From Flavobacteriales bacterium (GTDB lineage Bacteria; Bacteroidota; Bacteroidia; NS11-12g; UBA955): 64,000 bases of DNA. Positions 15,739 through 23,527 of this stretch are shown here, piece after piece; within the stretch, counting starts at the first letter, position 1; every line of letters starts with the position of its first letter. The notes below the pieces were generated by a model. That model had not been told where the DNA came from. It searched no databases and saw only the letters and a list, made by a program, of their open reading frames with translations. The DNA is taken from the NCBI GenBank assembly GCA_947496375.1, contig CANMCY010000006.1, positions 61,202 to 125,201 on the forward strand. Reading direction: 5' to 3'. The position numbers were made by a program, and so were the translations under genes.

Positions 15739-17382
15739 ATGAGCACGCAAGCCCAAAACCAGATATTTCAAGCCATAGAGGCACAAAAAAACAGGCAGTT
15801 TTATGCTGCTTATCCCGAAAACCCCAAAGCATATGCTGAAGATGCCAATGCCAAAGGACTCGAGGCCTTCCAAAAGCATCTCAATACCGATTTTGCCGGT
15901 GTGGCAGAAAATCCACACAGCAGTAGGGTAGGTGAGGAAGTTTCTCCTTATATGATGGTAGGTCTGGGAATTCAGTACCCTTACTATGAGGCAGAAGATT
16001 TGGTGGCGTATGCCCGCGGCGCTTGGTCTGCATGGAAAAATACTTCAGTTGAGAAGCGTGCCGAAATACTGGTACAATCGCTGAACAATGTGTCTGAGCG
16101 GTTTTTTGAGATTGCCTATGCGACCATGCACACTACCGGACAAAGCTTTGTAATGAGTTTTCAGGCGAGTGGCCCCCATGCCAATGACCGTGCCATGGAA
16201 GTGCTGAGTCTGGCTTATCAGGAGCTTACCCGATTTACTCCTGCAGTAGATTGGGTGAAACCCATGGGCAAGTTTGATTTGCAAATCAAAAAGGATTTTG
16301 CACCCATTCCCCGTGGTATTGCTTTGGTAATCGGATGCAGTACTTTCCCCACCTGGAATACCGTTCCCGGTTTGTATGCCTCACTCATGGCCGGAAATCC
16401 GGTGATTGTGAAGCCGCACCCCAAAAGCATCCTGCCCATAGCCATCGTGATTGAAGAAATTCAGAAGGCATTAACAGCGGCAGGCCTGCCGGCCAATGTG
16501 GTGCAAATGGCGGCTGATACAATCTCAAACCCCATTACCAAAAAACTGGCCGAACACTCCGATGTGAAGCTGATAGACTACACGGGTGGTTCCGCGTTTG
16601 GTGATTATATTGAAACTTTGCCCGGTAAAATTACCTTTACGGAAAAGGCCGGTGTAAACAGCATTATCCTTGATTCGGTGGGAGACGCACAGGCAGTTTT
16701 TGGAAATATCGCGTTTAGTGCCTGTCTATACAGCGGACAAATGTGCACAGCACCCCAGAATATATTTGTACCTGAAAATGGCATCGCTACGGCAGATGGT
16801 CATCTAACCTTTGATGAGGTGGTGGCCGGCATCAGTGCCGCTGTGAAAGGGCTGGCAGAAAATCCCAAAATGGGGCCTTATACCCTGGGTGCCATTCAGA
16901 ATGATCTAACCGTGAGCCGCGTAGATGAAGCCAAAAAACATACACATGTGGCGCTCGATAGCATCCCTGTTCCCCATCCTGAGTTCCCCGATGCACGCAT
17001 GAAAAGCCCTGTGGTAATGGTAACAGAAGCCGGCAGCACAAACGTATGGAAACATGAGTGTTTTGGCCCGGCTGTATTTGTGGTGAAAACCGCCAACAGT
17101 GCCGAAAGTCTTAAACTTGCTGCTGCCTCTGCATCTGAACTGGGTGCCATTACCTGTCTTTGCTACAGCACTCAGGAGGGCTTCAAAACGGAAGTAGCCG
17201 AAGCCATGAATGCGGCCTTCACCCCGGTGAGCTTTAATTTTACGGGGGCCGCTTTCGTGAATCAGCATGCAGCTTTCAGCGATTTTCACGTTTCCGGAGG
17301 AAACCCAAGCGGAAATGCAGGTTTTACTACCCCTGAATACGTGAACCGACGCTTTGTATGGGTGGGTAACCGCTACGCTTAA
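15739..17382 (+). CDS. paaN: PaaN-type aldehyde dehydrogenase (phenylacetate degradation)
   Basis: Cytoplasmic aldehyde dehydrogenase of 547 aa, best matched to the PaaN2 group of phenylacetic acid degradation proteins. Relatives oxidise the ring-opened semialdehyde-CoA intermediate. Features: IPRGIALVIGCSTFPTWNTV (nucleotide fold, ~190-210), VIVKPHPKSILPIAIV, the nucleophile in YSGQMCTAPQN (Cys336), and HECFGPAVFVVK near 435. The N-terminal ~100 residues before the catalytic fold are typical of this group. No hydratase domain is fused. It is followed by a TetR-like regulator at 17428, which is consistent with a regulated aromatic acid pathway. Other paa genes are not in the window. Confidence 0.85.
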   Translation: MSTQAQNQIFQAIEAQKNRQFYAAYPENPKAYAEDANAKGLEAFQKHLNTDFAGVAENPHSSRVGEEVSPYMMVGLGIQYPYYEAEDLVAYARGAWSAWKNTSVEKRAEILVQSLNNVSERFFEIAYATMHTTGQSFVMSFQASGPHANDRAMEVLSLAYQELTRFTPAVDWVKPMGKFDLQIKKDFAPIPRGIALVIGCSTFPTWNTVPGLYASLMAGNPVIVKPHPKSILPIAIVIEEIQKALTAAGLPANVVQMAADTISNPITKKLAEHSDVKLIDYTGGSAFGDYIETLPGKITFTEKAGVNSIILDSVGDAQAVFGNIAFSACLYSGQMCTAPQNIFVPENGIATADGHLTFDEVVAGISAAVKGLAENPKMGPYTLGAIQNDLTVSRVDEAKKHTHVALDSIPVPHPEFPDARMKSPVVMVTEAGSTNVWKHECFGPAVFVVKTANSAESLKLAAASASELGAITCLCYSTQEGFKTEVAEAMNAAFTPVSFNFTGAAFVNQHAAFSDFHVSGGNPSGNAGFTTPEYVNRRFVWVGNRYA

Positions 17383-17427
17383 TTTTAAGGATCGTACCAA
17401 ACAAAAACCCATGTTGATGGGTTATCT

Positions 17428-18087
17428 ATGCGTATAAAACGTATGGAAAGATCAACTTTGCTAGAGAAGTATATTCAGTATCAGCTGGAACATGGTAAAA
17501 AGCCCGAATCAGTTTACCTTTTCATGAAAAAACTGAAAAAAACGGATGCTGATTTTTTTGCGCATTTTAGCAATTTTGAAGCGCTCGATAGCTACTTCTG
17601 GGTTCATGTTTTTGAATCAACCCGCCACAAGCTGGAAGGAGATGCACAATACGAAGGATTCAGTGCCGCCGAACGATTGAGTGCTTTTTATTTTCTGTGG
17701 ACACAGGAGCTGATGCAGCACAGGAGTTATGTGTTGTATGTGGCAGAGAAAAGTCACAAAGGCATCAATCCCATGGATTCCGCATTGGGTGATTTTCGTC
17801 GTGCGTTTCTCGATTATGCGTCAAGCATCGTGTCCTCCGGCATTGGCGCCGGACAAATCGCCGATCGCAAGTTTATTTCAGACCAGTTTAAACACGGTCT
17901 TTGGGTGCAAACCCTGTTCCTACTTAATTTCTGGCTGAAAGACACGTCCAAAGATTTTGAAGATACCGATGCAGCCATTGAAAAAACGGTCAATATTGGA
18001 TTTAAGCTCATGGGTGAAAACCTGTTTGATGAGGTGTTGGATTTCGGAAAGTTCATGTTTCAGAGAGCAAAAAAATCTTTTTCATAA
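17428..18087 (+). CDS. TetR-like regulator (C-terminal domain family)
   Basis: Helical cytoplasmic protein of 219 aa. The first ~50 residues contain a helix-turn-helix-like stretch (LLEKYIQYQLEHGKKPESVYLFMKK, then DADFFAHFSNFEALDSYFW, similar to the recognition helix region of TetR proteins). The rest is an all-helical ligand/dimerisation domain like that of the Bacteroidota TetR C-terminal group. The usual N-terminal HTH consensus is weak, so DNA binding is probable rather than certain. Start at 17428; ATG at 17443 (MERSTLLEKY) is at least as likely. It stands between paaN and the ABC1 kinase, with 3 bp to the latter, suggesting a common operon. Confidence 0.7.
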   Translation: MRIKRMERSTLLEKYIQYQLEHGKKPESVYLFMKKLKKTDADFFAHFSNFEALDSYFWVHVFESTRHKLEGDAQYEGFSAAERLSAFYFLWTQELMQHRSYVLYVAEKSHKGINPMDSALGDFRRAFLDYASSIVSSGIGAGQIADRKFISDQFKHGLWVQTLFLLNFWLKDTSKDFEDTDAAIEKTVNIGFKLMGENLFDEVLDFGKFMFQRAKKSFS

Positions 18088-18090
18088 CCG

Positions 18091-19395
18091 TTGAAAACAC
18101 AGGAGAGAATCCCCAAATCACGCATTGAGCGTGCGGCCCACATTGCTGGTGCCGGGGTGAAAGTGGGTGGCAATTACCTAAAGCATTACGCAAAAAAACT
18201 GGTAAATGCCGATGTAAGCAGGGAAGAACTTCACAAAGACAACGCCGGTGATATTTATGAAACGCTAAGTACCCTGAAAGGCAGTGCCTTGAAGGTGGCT
18301 CAGATGATGAGCATGGACAGGGGGATTTTGCCCAGAGAATACCAAGAGAAATTTCAACTCTCTCAGTATTCTGCACCCCCACTTTCTGCACCACTGGTAG
18401 CCCAGATTTTTCGTAAAGCATTCGGTCAGCCGCCCTCTGCATTTTTTGATGAATTTACGTCAAAGGCAGTAGCTGCGGCAAGCATAGGGCAGGTACACAG
18501 GGCAAGGGCCAACAATCAGTGGCTGGCCGTAAAAATCCAGTATCCCGGGGTGGCCAATTCCATAAGTTCGGATTTACGAATGGTAAAGCCGTTTGCCGTT
18601 CGCTTACTGAATATGAGCAAAAACGACATTGAGAATTACTTCGATGAAATTGAGGGAAAGTTGCTGGAAGAAACCAATTATACCCTGGAACTGAAGCGCA
18701 GTATGGAATTGAGTGCGGCCTGTGCGCACATTGAGAATCTTCGGTTCCCAACCTATTATCCAACATGGTCTTCAGATAAAATTATTACCATGGACTGGCT
18801 GGATGGGATGCACTTGAAGGAATTTTTGGCTACCAAGCCATCCCAGGAAGTGCGTAACCGCATTGGTCAGGCACTTTGGGACTTTTATGACTTTCAGATC
18901 CACGAACTCAAAACCGTGCATGCCGATCCACATCCCGGTAACTTTTTGTTTATGCCGGACGGTACCGTCAATATCTTTGATTTTGGCTGTGTAAAAGAAA
19001 TTCCGGATCGTTTTTATACTCCCTATTTCAAACTGGTAGACAGAAATATTTACAAAGACGGAGAAAAAACCATGCAGATATTCAGAGAGCTGGAATTACT
19101 GCACTCCGATGATACACCAGCAGATATTGCCTTCTTTACGCCGCTTTTCAAAGAAATGATAGACATGCTGACCCTGCCATTTACCCAGGATGTTTTTGAT
19201 TTTGGTAATGAAACCTATTTTTCCGGCATCTATAAGTTTGCAGACAGACTCATCGAAATGCCCGAAGTTCGCAACAGCAAAAAGGCCCGCGGTTCAAGGC
19301 ATTCACTGTATATAAACCGAACTTATTATGGTTTATATCACATTTTGTTCGATTTGAAAGCAACAGTGAACACCGGAAAAAGAAAATTTTTATAA
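18091..19395 (+). CDS. ABC1/UbiB family atypical kinase
   Basis: Protein of 434 aa in the AarF/UbiB/COQ8 family. The sequence shows STLKGSALKVAQMMSMD, equivalent to the KxGQ motif but reading KVAQ; the Ala-rich nucleotide loop AVAAASIGQVHRA (~127-139); the catalytic HADPHPGNFLF (~286-296); and the metal site IFDFGCVKE. Relatives support ubiquinone biosynthesis, although in Bacteroidota, which make menaquinone, the role is unclear. The start is TTG at 18091, three bases after the regulator stop. No upstream ATG is possible without overlapping the regulator. The family call is firm, and the substrate is unknown. Confidence 0.87.
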   Translation: MKTQERIPKSRIERAAHIAGAGVKVGGNYLKHYAKKLVNADVSREELHKDNAGDIYETLSTLKGSALKVAQMMSMDRGILPREYQEKFQLSQYSAPPLSAPLVAQIFRKAFGQPPSAFFDEFTSKAVAAASIGQVHRARANNQWLAVKIQYPGVANSISSDLRMVKPFAVRLLNMSKNDIENYFDEIEGKLLEETNYTLELKRSMELSAACAHIENLRFPTYYPTWSSDKIITMDWLDGMHLKEFLATKPSQEVRNRIGQALWDFYDFQIHELKTVHADPHPGNFLFMPDGTVNIFDFGCVKEIPDRFYTPYFKLVDRNIYKDGEKTMQIFRELELLHSDDTPADIAFFTPLFKEMIDMLTLPFTQDVFDFGNETYFSGIYKFADRLIEMPEVRNSKKARGSRHSLYINRTYYGLYHILFDLKATVNTGKRKFL

Positions 19396-19400
19396 AACAC

Positions 19401-19431
19401 TTGTAAAAGTTTGTTTAAACAAATAAATTTG
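19401..19431 (+). promoter_or_regulatory. Full Bacteroidetes promoter for the YceI gene
   Basis: TTG at 19401-19403 and TAAATTTG at 19424-19431 are separated by 20 bp, the consensus spacing. The ATG at 19463 follows after a 31-nt A-rich leader. Confidence 0.7.
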
Positions 19432-19462
19432 CAACCAACAAAACCAAACTAATATAAAAAAC

Positions 19463-20134
19463 ATGAAAAAAACATTGTTTTACGTTGCAGGAATCGCCGC
19501 ATTGAGCATGCTGGCATCCTGCGGAGGAAACTCTCAGCAGTCTGCTGAAGCAGACACAGCAGCCAAAGCCGGTGAAAGCGCCGGAACTTACACCGTTGAT
19601 GCCGCAGGCAGTAACCTTGAATGGCGCGGTTGGAAAATTGTCGCTACCGGCGAACACAAAGGTACCATCGGTATCAAAGAAGGTAGTCTTAGTGTAGAAG
19701 GCGGCAAAGTGGTTGCCGGTTCATTTGTCATAGACATGAACAGCATTAAAAATACCGACCTTACCGATACCGGCTACCAGAAAAAGCTTGTAGGCCACCT
19801 GATGGCTGAAGATTTCTTCAACGTAGCGAAATTCCCTACCGGTAAGTTTGAAATCGTGAGCGTGGAAGAGAAAGCTTCTGAGGGCAACACCCACGAAGTA
19901 AGCGGTAACCTCACCCTGCGCGACAGCACCCGTAAAATCACGTTTCCTGCTACCATCAAAATAGAGGGCAATACGGTAACTGCTACAGGCAAAGCTACCA
20001 TCAACCGTTTGGAGTGGGGTATTAACTACGACAGCAAAAACCTGGGTCTGGCTGAAGCCGCCCAAAAGAAGGTGAAAGACGGTATCGTGAATAAGGAAAT
20101 GGAAATTGCCATTTCGCTGAAAGCCACCAAATAA
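19463..20134 (+). CDS. YceI family lipoprotein
   Basis: Exported lipoprotein of 223 aa. The signal MKKTLFYVAGIAALSMLASC ends in a lipobox with Cys20, then a Ser/Gly/Glu-rich linker. Residues ~43-222 are a YceI lipid-binding beta-barrel: TYTVDAAGSNLEWRGWKI at the start, KNTDLTDTGYQKKLVGHL with the DFF segment after it, and INRLEWGINYDSK near the end. Relatives bind long isoprenoid or fatty lipids in their cavity. Length and motif order fit. It has its own promoter and terminator, so it is a single-gene unit. Confidence 0.92.
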   Translation: MKKTLFYVAGIAALSMLASCGGNSQQSAEADTAAKAGESAGTYTVDAAGSNLEWRGWKIVATGEHKGTIGIKEGSLSVEGGKVVAGSFVIDMNSIKNTDLTDTGYQKKLVGHLMAEDFFNVAKFPTGKFEIVSVEEKASEGNTHEVSGNLTLRDSTRKITFPATIKIEGNTVTATGKATINRLEWGINYDSKNLGLAEAAQKKVKDGIVNKEMEIAISLKATK

Positions 20135-20165
20135 AACTTCCTGATTACAGCGATAGCATCATAAC

Positions 20166-20196
20166 AAAAGGGTCCGTCCAACGACGGGCCCTTTTT
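20166..20196 (+). terminator. Rho-independent terminator after the YceI gene
   Basis: GGGTCCGTC-CAAC-GACGGGCCC with one G-T pair, preceded by AAAA and followed by TTTTTATTT. It lies 32 bp after the stop and overlaps the end of the convergent AlkD gene. Confidence 0.85.
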
Positions 20197-20863
20197 ATTT
20201 ATTGGAGAAATGCTTCAAGGCTTCCCTTTTGCTCAGCGGACTGAGGTCGTGCGCTTCTACAAAACGTAAAACCGCATCGGGGCGGGTTCTGGCATATTGC
20301 CGCAATGCCCATCCTATGGCTTTTCTGATGAAAAATTCCCTGGAGTCTTTGAAACTCTCAATGCAGGCAAACAACAAGCCCTCATCAGTTTCAGCTTTAT
20401 AATTCAACTGAAAAATGATTGTGGTCCGGTTCAACCAGATATTTTCGCTGTTCATCCATTGTTCTATCAATCGGTCTCGCTCCGAAGAGAAGGTCATAAA
20501 ATACGCACCTACCATTCTGCCCGCCAATATATCCACCGTATCCCACCAGCTTTTGTGGGTTAGGCACTGAAACAGCAAGTTCACGGCCTCTCTATGTTTC
20601 CATATTTTTGATTTGATCATGAGCTCCATGGCCGTATACTGAAACTCTCTTTCGGGCAGATTCCATAATTCAGTAATCAGACCTTGTATGACAGTGAATT
20701 TAAGATTTTTGTTTTTTTGAATGAAATCTTTTTCCAGTTTGCTTCTCAATGGCTTTTGAATTCCCAAAAAAGGGAAGTGGTTCTTCATGTAACGCGACAT
20801 TGCCGTTGCCAGGTTCGCATCGGCGTTGGAGCGGAGCAAGTCAATTAATTCAGGCAAGTTCAT
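20195..20863 (-). CDS. AlkD-like DNA alkylation repair protein
   Basis: HEAT-repeat-like DNA glycosylase family, 222 aa. Relatives remove N3- and N7-alkylated purines. Conserved features: FPFLGIQKPLRSKLEKDF (~30-47), LWNLPEREFQYTAMELM, the LTHKSWWDTVDILAGRMVG helix with the WWDTVD motif (~103-122), and FFIRKAIGWALRQYARTRPD (~180-199). The start at 20863 (MNLPELIDLL) is chosen because an upstream TTG lies inside the TACCTTTG promoter box at 20873-20880. Family assignment is firm. Confidence 0.9.
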   Translation of the reverse strand: MNLPELIDLLRSNADANLATAMSRYMKNHFPFLGIQKPLRSKLEKDFIQKNKNLKFTVIQGLITELWNLPEREFQYTAMELMIKSKIWKHREAVNLLFQCLTHKSWWDTVDILAGRMVGAYFMTFSSERDRLIEQWMNSENIWLNRTTIIFQLNYKAETDEGLLFACIESFKDSREFFIRKAIGWALRQYARTRPDAVLRFVEAHDLSPLSKREALKHFSNK

Positions 20864-20872
20864 CTGGATATG

Positions 20873-20880
20873 CAAAGGTA
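20873..20880 (-). promoter_or_regulatory. TAnnTTTG promoter box for the AlkD gene
   Basis: TACCTTTG on the minus strand, nine bases before the ATG at 20863. Confidence 0.55.
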
Positions 20881-20888
20881 AGTTTGTA

Positions 20889-20921
20889 TAAAAAAGAAAA
20901 TCCCGCCTTTTCAGGCGGGAC
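20889..20921 (-). terminator. Terminator after the T9SS beta-helix gene
   Basis: On the minus strand TCCCGCCT-GAAA-AGGCGGGA is an 8-bp perfect stem followed by TTTTCTTTTTT. It lies 24 bp after the stop at 20945. Confidence 0.85.
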
Positions 20922-20944
20922 TTTCAAAACTAAACCTATGAAGA

Positions 20945-22726
20945 TTATTTTACAATGAAGCGCTGGCTGATGCGGCCTTTTGCACCTTCAACAACAATCA
21001 GGTAGATACCTTTGTTGATGCTGCTAACGTTAGCAGAGATGGTGTTTAAGCCACCGTTTACGCGCACATTGCCAATGCTCATAACAGTTTTACCGGTCAG
21101 GTCAACAATCTTGGCTGAAGCTTCGAAGCCCAGAGCTGAAGCAAATTCAAGGTTGATGATCTCCTGAGCAGGGTTAGGATATACGTTCACACCGGTTACG
21201 GTTTCGATGGTGTTAACACCATTGAATACGCCGAACTCAGTAAGACGGCTGTAGGTGAAGTTAGATGCATTTTCAACAGGTGAACCTGCAACAGGGCGGA
21301 AGTTAGGAGCTGTAGCGTTCTGAGGATCTTCCAGTACAGTTTTAGCAGTATATGCAACGGTATTAACTTTGTTTTGGTTGGCAGCAGCTTTAACCCAACC
21401 GTCTAAACGGTTCAGGGAAGAAGCATTGGCAGAAGCAACTTCCACCAGACCTGTATTGGTAGAACCGGCTGAAGCAGCAGCGGCTGAGTTTACAATCAGG
21501 TTGTTGCGGAACAACATGGTTTCTCTGAAGCTGCTGTCTTTTGCACCTGAAGCAGTCAATGAGCTGTCACCGTCATACATCAGGAAGTTACGATAACCCA
21601 TAAATACTGAGTTAATAACGCTCAAACGGCTGTTACGACGGATACGGGCACCACGGCGGAAAGCCGCCTTAGGCACTGTACCCAGAGCGCTGTAGGTAGA
21701 ACCGATGCTTACCGGTCCTACAACTGTCATGTTGCTGAATACACCACGTGTGTAAGGAGTTTTACCTGAACCGGCAGCGTCGTTATCACTTTCGAAAGTT
21801 TCGCTGGTGCTGGCGCCGCTTGGAGCATTGTAGGTAAGGTCATACTGGGTAGTATCTTTTACTGCAATACCAAACTGTACTGCACCGCCCCAACCGAAAT
21901 CTGTATCGAAATCGTCGTCGGTGATACGGTAAGATATCAGGTGTTTTGCGTTTACATTACCACCGAACCACTCATATCCGTCATCGCCGATGAAAGAAAC
22001 CTGAATGTGGTGCAGGGTAGTAGCTTTTCCCACTGAACCAAGGGTAAGGCCATTGATTTCTTTGTTGGGTTCGAAAGCCAAACCACCAAATTCCATACGA
22101 AGGTATGTGATCGATCCGCTGTTGTCGTTATCGTCTGTACCACCAAATTTAGCCAGGTTAGGGTCGGCAGTTACGTTGTTAAAGCCTTCAACCTGAACAT
22201 CAGAGCCCTGGTTGTTTTTGGCTTTACCAGCAATAACGATTCCACCCCAGTCGCCACGTACACGGCTGCCTGCTGCCTTGTTACTGGTGATTACAACCGG
22301 GCTGGTTTTGGTGCCGTTTATTTCAATCATACCACCACGCTCTACTACGATAGTTGCATAATTTTTTGGAGTAGCAGTTACGTCCGCTTCTGCACGGATT
22401 ACGGTACCTGCAGGAATAATAAGTTTACCACCGCTGCGAACTACGATCAGGCCTTTCAGACCATAAACGGTTGAAGCGCTAAGGGTGCGGGTTCCGTTAA
22501 TGTTTTTGATACCACCGCTTCCGGTTGCAATGGCGTTCAGGGTTGTGTCATCAGTGATGGCAGCATAGCTGGTCTGCTGAGGGTTGAAATTTGTCCAGCC
22601 AGTAGTCCAGTCTTTTGCGGGATCCGACTCTAATGCACCAATGTAATTCACTTGCTCGATAAACTGAGCTTGGGCTGCCATAGCGCTCAGGCCGGTCAGC
22701 ATTAACAATTGCGTAATTTTTTTCAT
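20945..22726 (-). CDS. T9SS-sorted beta-helix-type surface protein
   Basis: Exported protein of 593 aa. Residues 1-20 are a signal peptide (MKKITQLLMLTGLSAMAAQA). The central part resembles a right-handed beta-helix, with short repeats rich in Gly, Asn and Ile (GGKLIIPAGTVIRAE, ERGGMIEINGTKTSPVVITS, SFIGDDGYEWFGGNVNAKHL). The last ~85 residues, from VNVYPNPAQEIIN to SQRFIVK, are a type A T9SS sorting domain. Similar proteins are often encoded beside TonB-dependent receptors in Bacteroidota, and one (23528) is just beyond the next gene. Ligand or substrate is unknown; pectate-lyase-like activity cannot be claimed because no catalytic motif is visible. Confidence 0.8.
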   Translation of the reverse strand: MKKITQLLMLTGLSAMAAQAQFIEQVNYIGALESDPAKDWTTGWTNFNPQQTSYAAITDDTTLNAIATGSGGIKNINGTRTLSASTVYGLKGLIVVRSGGKLIIPAGTVIRAEADVTATPKNYATIVVERGGMIEINGTKTSPVVITSNKAAGSRVRGDWGGIVIAGKAKNNQGSDVQVEGFNNVTADPNLAKFGGTDDNDNSGSITYLRMEFGGLAFEPNKEINGLTLGSVGKATTLHHIQVSFIGDDGYEWFGGNVNAKHLISYRITDDDFDTDFGWGGAVQFGIAVKDTTQYDLTYNAPSGASTSETFESDNDAAGSGKTPYTRGVFSNMTVVGPVSIGSTYSALGTVPKAAFRRGARIRRNSRLSVINSVFMGYRNFLMYDGDSSLTASGAKDSSFRETMLFRNNLIVNSAAAASAGSTNTGLVEVASANASSLNRLDGWVKAAANQNKVNTVAYTAKTVLEDPQNATAPNFRPVAGSPVENASNFTYSRLTEFGVFNGVNTIETVTGVNVYPNPAQEIINLEFASALGFEASAKIVDLTGKTVMSIGNVRVNGGLNTISANVSSINKGIYLIVVEGAKGRISQRFIVK

Positions 22727-22924
22727 ATAGGGTTTTTATTTTGATACAAAATACCCCAGATTCAATTAGCACATTTTCACGATAAAGTTAACTAAGGGTT
22801 ATCATTTTAACCTACCAAAAACAATAACTTAATATAAGCAATTTTTTGCACATTTCCAAGTGAATTATACCAAACCGAAAACAATTCCATGGACTTGGTT
22901 GTAACTTCCATGCACAAAACACAC

Positions 22925-23479
22925 ATGACATTTAAAATATATACACGAAAGGGTGATGACGGTAAGACCGCATTACTGGGAGGCGACAGGGTTTCGAAAC
23001 ATCACATAAGGGTAGAAAGCTATGGTACGGTAGATGAGTTAAACAGTTATCTGGGGCTGATTCGAAGCGGTGCAAACGACACGGGAGTAATTGCCGCCAT
23101 CGGTACTGTTCAGGATCGTTTGTTTACGCTTGGTTCTTACCTTGCATCGGCCCCCGGCAGCAAAATGATATTGCCCGAGTTGTATGATGAAGATGTTGTG
23201 TTTCTGGAAAATGAAATTGACCGCATGACCGCAGGCCTCCCTGAATTACGAAACTTTATTTTACCCGGTGCCACACAACAGGGGGCGCATGCTCATGTGG
23301 CCCGCTGTGTATGCAGGAGGGCAGAGCGTCTGGTGGTATACCTTTCCGATAATGAAGAGATTGATGGGATGATTGTTACTTACCTCAATCGACTCAGCGA
23401 TTATCTATTTACCTTGGCCCGTTACCTGGATAAGCTGGGTGGTGGTGAAGAAATTGCCTGGGTGCCCAGAGCTAAATAA
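22925..23479 (+). CDS. Cob(I)alamin adenosyltransferase, PduO type
   Basis: Cytoplasmic enzyme of 184 aa that transfers adenosyl from ATP to cob(I)alamin, making coenzyme B12. The ATP site KIYTRKGDDGKTALLGGDRV is at residues 4-23, YGTVDELNSYLGLIR follows (~34-48), and the RCVCRRAERLVVYL helix (~130-143) carries the conserved Arg residues of the active site. The N-terminal start is taken at 22925 (MTFKIYTRKG) because homologues begin there; in-frame ATGs at 22889 and 22910 are less likely. It lies alone on the plus strand between two minus-strand surface genes. Confidence 0.93.
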   Translation: MTFKIYTRKGDDGKTALLGGDRVSKHHIRVESYGTVDELNSYLGLIRSGANDTGVIAAIGTVQDRLFTLGSYLASAPGSKMILPELYDEDVVFLENEIDRMTAGLPELRNFILPGATQQGAHAHVARCVCRRAERLVVYLSDNEEIDGMIVTYLNRLSDYLFTLARYLDKLGGGEEIAWVPRAK

Positions 23480-23511
23480 AAAAATCCCGCCAATTCGGCG
23501 GGATTTTTTAT
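23476..23511. terminator. Bidirectional terminator between ATR and TonB receptor
   Basis: AAAAAAATCCCGCC-AATT-CGGCGGGATTTTTT is symmetrical, with A and T tracts on both sides, so it can end transcripts from both converging genes. Confidence 0.9.
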
Positions 23512-23527
23512 GAAATCCAGAGTTTTA

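Noticed and set aside
16906..17412. Minus-strand frame opposite paaN
   Set aside because: Shadow of a well-conserved aldehyde dehydrogenase.
20889..23511. Pair of transposon ends from the two similar TCCCGCC hairpins
   Set aside because: Both are ordinary terminators placed at gene ends, and no transposase lies between them.
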